DNA from: an uncultured Eubacterium sp.
GTDB lineage: Bacteria > Bacillota > Clostridia > Peptostreptococcales > Anaerovoracaceae
Length of the DNA: 8,434 nt
NCBI GenBank assembly: GCA_900542385.1
Contig: UQNP01000076.1
Span: forward strand, 1-8,434
Direction: 5' to 3'
Shown here one piece after another: positions 5,425 to 8,434 of this stretch. The stretch's first letter is position 1; the number at the start of each line of letters is the position of its first letter. Position numbers and translations under genes: made by a program. The notes below the pieces were generated by a model that did not search any database, had not been told where the DNA came from, and saw only the letters and a program-made list of their open reading frames with translations.

Positions 5425-6182
5425 ATGAAAATCTTTCCCTTACTCACGAGGAACTCCTGATCTGTGAACGCCTGCGTTCCCTGAGGATGTCCGGAATGGC
5501 AGATGCATTTGAAAGCCAGATGCTGGATCCGAATGCCGATCTGGCGCCCTTCATTGAACGGTTCACGGAGATCGTAAACCATGAATGGCAGATACGATAC
5601 GACAAAAAGTTTAAACGCTATCTGAAACAGGCACATCTGCGCTATCCGGATGCTGATCTGGATGAAACCATTTATGATCCTGCAAGAAAACTGGACACAG
5701 ATGCAATTGAGCGGCTGGCAACCTGCCATTGGATTGATGAAGGAAAGAATCTCCTGATTACCGGGATGACAAGCAGCGGGAAAACACATCTAAGCAATGC
5801 CTTGTGTATCTCTGCTCTTCGCCAGCTGAAGACGGTGCGATATATCCGTGCAAACACGCTCATGCTTGAACTGGAGCAGGCCAGACTGAAGTCAACCTAT
5901 CTGGAATACGTTACCGCGCTGTCCAAACTTGATCTGCTTGCGATTGATGACTTTGGTCTCATGGAGCTGGATCTGGATAAATGCCGTGATCTCTTCGAAG
6001 TAATCGATGGACGGGATGGACGCAGGTCCACAATCATCATTTCACAGTTTCCGATCAAGTCATGGTTTGATCTGTTCAGGGAACATACTTATGCGGATGC
6101 ATGTCTTGCCCGTATTACTGATAAGCGACATAGCTATCGGCTTGAAATGAATGGTATCAGTATGCGCGAAGCTGAGAAATAA
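5421..6182 (+). CDS. istB: IS21-family helper ATPase IstB
   Basis: This 253-aa AAA+ (DnaC-like) ATPase is the normal length for IstB. The Walker A motif is GMTSSGKT (115-122, a variant of the usual GPTGVGKT), Walker B is LLAIDDFG (172-179, D176/D177), and a sensor-like TIIISQF (204-210) and a conserved ARITDKRHSYRLEMNG tail follow. IstB oligomerises on target DNA, remodels it and recruits IstA, promoting target selection and strand transfer. The N-terminal helical region (1-100) is the IstB-specific interaction domain. Its ATG overlaps the istA stop by 4 bp, with GAGGGAGGG (5402-5410) 10 nt upstream. The gene is intact. A perfect 12-bp inverted repeat (6204-6253) follows and may end the istAB transcript. 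Confidence 0.95.
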   Translation: MNENLSLTHEELLICERLRSLRMSGMADAFESQMLDPNADLAPFIERFTEIVNHEWQIRYDKKFKRYLKQAHLRYPDADLDETIYDPARKLDTDAIERLATCHWIDEGKNLLITGMTSSGKTHLSNALCISALRQLKTVRYIRANTLMLELEQARLKSTYLEYVTALSKLDLLAIDDFGLMELDLDKCRDLFEVIDGRDGRRSTIIISQFPIKSWFDLFREHTYADACLARITDKRHSYRLEMNGISMREAEK

Positions 6183-6203
6183 GCATCTGTCATCAGAGGG
6201 ATG

Positions 6204-6253
6204 ATGCTCCGCACCGTTTAAAATGGACTGAGCGCACCGTTGGTGCGGAGCAT
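6204..6253 (+). terminator. Large hairpin after istB inside the IS right end
   Basis: ATGCTCCGCACC (6204-6215) and GGTGCGGAGCAT (6242-6253) are a perfect 12-bp inverted repeat with a 26-nt loop. A nested CGCACC-GTT-GGTGCG palindrome (6233-6247) offers an alternative fold. CCCCCTTTT follows (6257-6264). It could terminate istAB or block inward transcription; it also contains the right-end transposase repeats, so DNA-level and RNA-level roles may coexist. Confidence 0.5.
6211..6239 (-). repeat. Right-end inner repeats of the IS21 element
   Basis: GCACCG occurs at 6211-6216 and 6234-6239, 23 bp apart. It is the inverted form of the CGGTGC core at the left end, with the same spacing. The outer context TTTAAACGGTGCG-like (read on the minus strand) closely matches the left unit at 3790-3801. 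These are likely IstA binding sites; the right end has fewer copies than the left. Confidence 0.65.
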
Positions 6254-6265
6254 ATGCCCCCTTTT

Positions 6266-6278
6266 ACTGGAATTTACA
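6266..6278 (-). repeat. Right terminal inverted repeat of the IS21 element
   Basis: ACTGGAATTTACA reads TGTAAATTCCAGT on the minus strand and matches the left end with one mismatch. The target duplication starts at the next base. Confidence 0.9.
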
Positions 6279-6960
6279 GCATCCCGGGCGCGGCGAAGAA
6301 TTTGGACACGCCGCGGAGGACCATCAGATTGGAAAACCCTTTTGCCAGCGGCACCGCGGTCACGGCGTTTACGTCTGGGGCGAACTCCACATAGGTCTCG
6401 TCGATCATGACAAAAATATCGCTTTTAGCGCAGAAGCTGAGCAGACTGCGCAGGTCTTCCTGCATTACGGCGGAGGAAGTTGGATTGTTCGGGTTGCAGA
6501 GGATGAGAAAGTCATAGCCGCCTTCTTCGAGGGCACGGCAGAGATCCTCCACATCAAGCTCAAAATTCCTGTCCTCCCGCAGATGATAGTATTCCTGCGT
6601 GCTCCCGGAGAAGGCGAGCTCTCTGGAATACTCAGAATAGGTGGGCCCAAGGATGAGAGTATGCTTCGGCGCCCGAGCCTCGATGAGGAGCGAGATGAGC
6701 TCGCTGGAGCCGTTCCCCGGCAGGATGAAATCAGCCGGGATGCCGCAGTATCCGGAGATGGTCTCCCTCAGTGAGGTATAATCCCGGTCGGGATAGGAAG
6801 AGAGAAGATCCAGATGAGAGGCAATGGTGTTTTTAACAGTTTCAGACAGCCCGAGAGGATTGACATTAGCCCCGAAATTAACGATGTCTTCTTTGTCCAG
6901 ATGATAATATTCGCAGATTTTTTCTATGTCGCTTCCGTGAAAAACAGGTCTTGTGTTCAT
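6274..6960 (-). pseudogene. 5' part of an IS-disrupted CobD/HisC-like PLP-dependent aminotransferase
   Basis: The gene starts at ATG 6960; an AAGG site lies 8 nt upstream, against 2 nt for in-frame GTG 6966. It reads an N-terminal FHGSDIEKICEYY...NFGANVNPLG segment typical of CobD-type threonine-phosphate decarboxylases, then the fold-type I landmarks YPDRDYTSLRE, GNGSSELI, CNPNNPT, IDETYVEF and the Schiff-base loop GVSKFFAAPG with the lysine at about residue 220. After GM it runs into the IS and stops at TAA 6276-6274. Removing the IS and one target copy gives 1110 nt, a continuous 369-aa enzyme of normal family length (junction PG-MRLGYG). It is likely a threonine-phosphate decarboxylase or histidinol-phosphate aminotransferase relative; the exact substrate cannot be told. 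The truncated product keeps the lysine but lacks the small domain, so it should be inactive. An AraC regulator lies immediately upstream on the same strand. Confidence 0.88.
6279..6286. repeat. Right copy of the 8-bp target-site duplication
   Basis: This exact repeat of GCATCCCG (also 3701-3708) immediately follows the right IS end. Its lack of mutation supports a recent insertion. Confidence 0.93.
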
Positions 6961-7040
6961 GGTCACATCCTTCTTTCCAATACACTCTTAATAGAAAATG
7001 ATACTATGACAGCCCGAAAAAGATCGATATCTGCAGCCGC

Positions 7041-8276
7041 TCAGTGCCCCGTGTGCATGATCGTCTTCTGGTACTGTTTGGGCGACAGCCCGTAGGTCCG
7101 CTTGAATATGCGGATGAAATAATTGATATCGTTATATCCGCAGGCTGTCGCGATCGCAGTGATCGGGAGGGCCGACGAATTGATCAGCGTGATCGCCTTG
7201 CGCATCCTGACCTGATGGATAAATTCTGTGAGCGTGCTGCCCGTCTCTTTGCGGAAGAGATTGGACAGGTATGTCTTGGAGATATTGAACATCTTGGCAA
7301 AGAAGTTGAGGTTCAGGTCCTCCGTGTAATGAAAATCAATGTATGAGATGATCTCCTTTGTCACAGCTGAATATCCCTTCATGGCATGATTTTTTACAAG
7401 CAGACAGTACTTGTGGATCATCTCTCCGGGGAGTGCGCTGATGCCGGTCAGGGAATTGACCTCGTTGATCAGGACGGCGAACCGTGTGGAGAGGTCGTCG
7501 ATATAGAGCGGGTGAACTCCGCCGGCTTCTGCTGCTTTGCGGCAGAGCGTATTCAGGATAATGGACAGATGCTGCTGGTTCCGGAGCGGACTTTTTGCGC
7601 GTGGGCGTATATGGTATTTGATGAACCTCCCGTGGAGTTCGTGCGCTCTGTCATAATCGCCGGCTGAGATTGCGGCCATCAGTTCATTTTCCACCTCATA
7701 TCTTTCCGCAATGCTGTCCCTTGCCATCTGCGGATTGTCTTTTACTGTATTATATATTTTGCCGCTGCCGAGAAAGAGGACACTGTCCTCGGGCAGATAA
7801 TCAAAATGGTATTCTGTTCCAAACAGTCCGGCGGCAAGCTGCAGGATGACGTTCTGAAAGGCCGGCAGATTGTCGACGACCGGGATCGAGTCATAGAAGG
7901 CGGAAACGTCGTTCAGCAGACGTTCCGGCAGAGCATTGTCCTGCATGATCTGGTAGATCTCGCCGTGGCTTTTGCGTCTAGATAAGAAAGGTCCGATGGA
8001 CATAAAATCAGTGTCTTCCTCTGAGAGAAATTCTTCCGGGATCCTCAGAAAAAAATACGTGTGGGAAAATTCATCCGTCTTACAGACAAGAGTATTCTTC
8101 TTGATCTTCTGGCTGCTGAGGCTGAGTGTGCTGCCGTAGGGATAATTCTCATAGAGATGCATCCGGAATCTGTTGTCTACAAGCTCCAGATTTGAGCAGT
8201 CCTTTCTGAAAATGACTGTATTGATGTTGATCCCGCTCAGAGTTTTCATAAATAATTCCAGGCAGTTCAGTTCCAT
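7041..8276 (-). CDS. AraC-family transcriptional regulator
   Basis: This 411-aa cytoplasmic protein carries a C-terminal AraC-type DNA-binding domain (about 311-405). The first helix-turn-helix is around NLNFFAKMFNISKTYLSNLF. The second is ALPITAIATACGYNDINYF, followed by the signature FKRTYGLSPKQYQK. The N-terminal 300 residues are a sensor region of the type seen in many Clostridia AraC proteins (segment SIGPFLSRR, then helices); no enzyme or known ligand-binding domain is recognised. The start ATG 8276 is supported by AGGAGG (8288-8283) 6 nt upstream. A good minus-strand promoter lies at 8366-8338. The stop is about 80 bp before the aminotransferase ATG on the same strand with no clear terminator between, so the two may be co-transcribed or the regulator may control that gene. 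Both are inferences. Confidence 0.9.
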   Translation of the reverse strand: MELNCLELFMKTLSGININTVIFRKDCSNLELVDNRFRMHLYENYPYGSTLSLSSQKIKKNTLVCKTDEFSHTYFFLRIPEEFLSEEDTDFMSIGPFLSRRKSHGEIYQIMQDNALPERLLNDVSAFYDSIPVVDNLPAFQNVILQLAAGLFGTEYHFDYLPEDSVLFLGSGKIYNTVKDNPQMARDSIAERYEVENELMAAISAGDYDRAHELHGRFIKYHIRPRAKSPLRNQQHLSIILNTLCRKAAEAGGVHPLYIDDLSTRFAVLINEVNSLTGISALPGEMIHKYCLLVKNHAMKGYSAVTKEIISYIDFHYTEDLNLNFFAKMFNISKTYLSNLFRKETGSTLTEFIHQVRMRKAITLINSSALPITAIATACGYNDINYFIRIFKRTYGLSPKQYQKTIMHTGH

Positions 8277-8337
8277 AAGCCGCCTCCTATGTTAGCAAGA
8301 TATTTGTTTAAAATAGCACAATATTGTCATTGGATAA

Positions 8338-8366
8338 ATTGTAACATAAAATCGTATGATTTTCAA
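8338..8366 (-). promoter_or_regulatory. Sigma-A promoter of the AraC-family gene
   Basis: On the minus strand TTGAAA (8366-8361) and TACAAT (8343-8338) are separated by exactly 17 bp. Both are close to consensus. The predicted start is near 8331, leaving a leader of about 55 nt. No other gene or structured element is seen between 8290 and 8434. Confidence 0.7.
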
Positions 8367-8434
8367 AGCGTTTTATCAAAGCTGTTTTGTGGGAAATAAA
8401 CGGTGTTAAAAAATAGAAAAATTATCAGCACTGC

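Larger units (their letters stand above)
3709..6278 (+). mobile_element. Complete IS21-family insertion sequence (2570 bp)
   Basis: The element runs from TGCAAATTCCAGT (3709-3721) to ACTGGAATTTACA (6266-6278); inverted, these ends match at 12 of 13 positions and begin with the TG typical of IS21. It carries istA and istB overlapping by 4 bp, both apparently intact, and inner end repeats with the core CGGTGC. Size, gene order and ends fit the family (about 2-2.6 kb). It lies inside a minus-strand aminotransferase gene, in opposite orientation to it, flanked by an exact 8-bp duplication. Intact genes, matching ends and an unmutated duplication suggest recent insertion and possible continuing activity. 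Confidence 0.95.

Noticed and set aside
5418..5428. Programmed frameshift between istA and istB
   Set aside because: The genes overlap as ATGA with a ribosome binding site before istB and no slippery sequence. Ordinary translational coupling explains it.
8361..8382. cre-like (CcpA) site near the AraC promoter, from the AAAACGCTTT core
   Set aside because: Aligned to the cre consensus around the central CG it mismatches at three fixed positions, so catabolite control is not supported.

Overview
The window looks like part of a Clostridia (Lachnospiraceae-type) chromosome. The signs are strong AGGAGG/GGAGG-type ribosome binding sites, occasional TTG starts, sigma-A promoters with 17-bp spacers, moderate GC in the resident genes, and an AraC regulator and small DUF3887-like membrane protein of the kind common in that group. 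The taxonomic guess is an inference; there is no rRNA or tRNA gene to confirm it.

Left part (1-2603) is an accessory or defence region. It opens with the last codons of a tiny hydrophobic peptide resembling Firmicutes holin-like type I toxins. A perfect bidirectional terminator follows, then a convergent promoter that could make an antisense RNA. A second terminator (297-340) precedes a near-consensus promoter flanked by two copies of a 15-bp repeat. That promoter drives a two-gene AbiE operon: an AbiEi-type winged-helix antitoxin (504-1112) overlapping by one base an AbiEii-type nucleotidyltransferase toxin (1112-2080). Directly downstream, in another frame, is a 5'-truncated remnant of a DUF262/DUF1524 (GmrSD-type) restriction protein that keeps its HNH-like C-terminal domain. 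These genes are AT-rich up to about 2040, and composition shifts at the toxin/remnant junction.

Middle part (2604-3255) holds one monocistronic gene for a single-pass membrane protein with a DUF3887-like extracytoplasmic domain. It has its own promoter and a TTG start, and ends at a perfect GC-rich hairpin shared with the convergent gene.

Right part (3273-8434) is a minus-strand pair: an AraC-family regulator (8276-7041) followed by a CobD/HisC-like PLP-dependent aminotransferase (6960-3273). The aminotransferase is split by a complete 2570-bp IS21-family element (3709-6278). The element carries overlapping istA and istB genes, 13-bp terminal inverted repeats and regularly spaced inner repeats, and is flanked by a perfect 8-bp target duplication. 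Removing the IS and one copy of the duplication restores one uninterrupted 369-aa reading frame, so the insertion is precise and probably recent.

No wholly new system is proved here. The most interesting parts are the candidate type I toxin/antisense pair at the left edge, the AbiE operon with its two candidate operators, and the IS21 insertion with its ~22.5-bp-phased end repeats.
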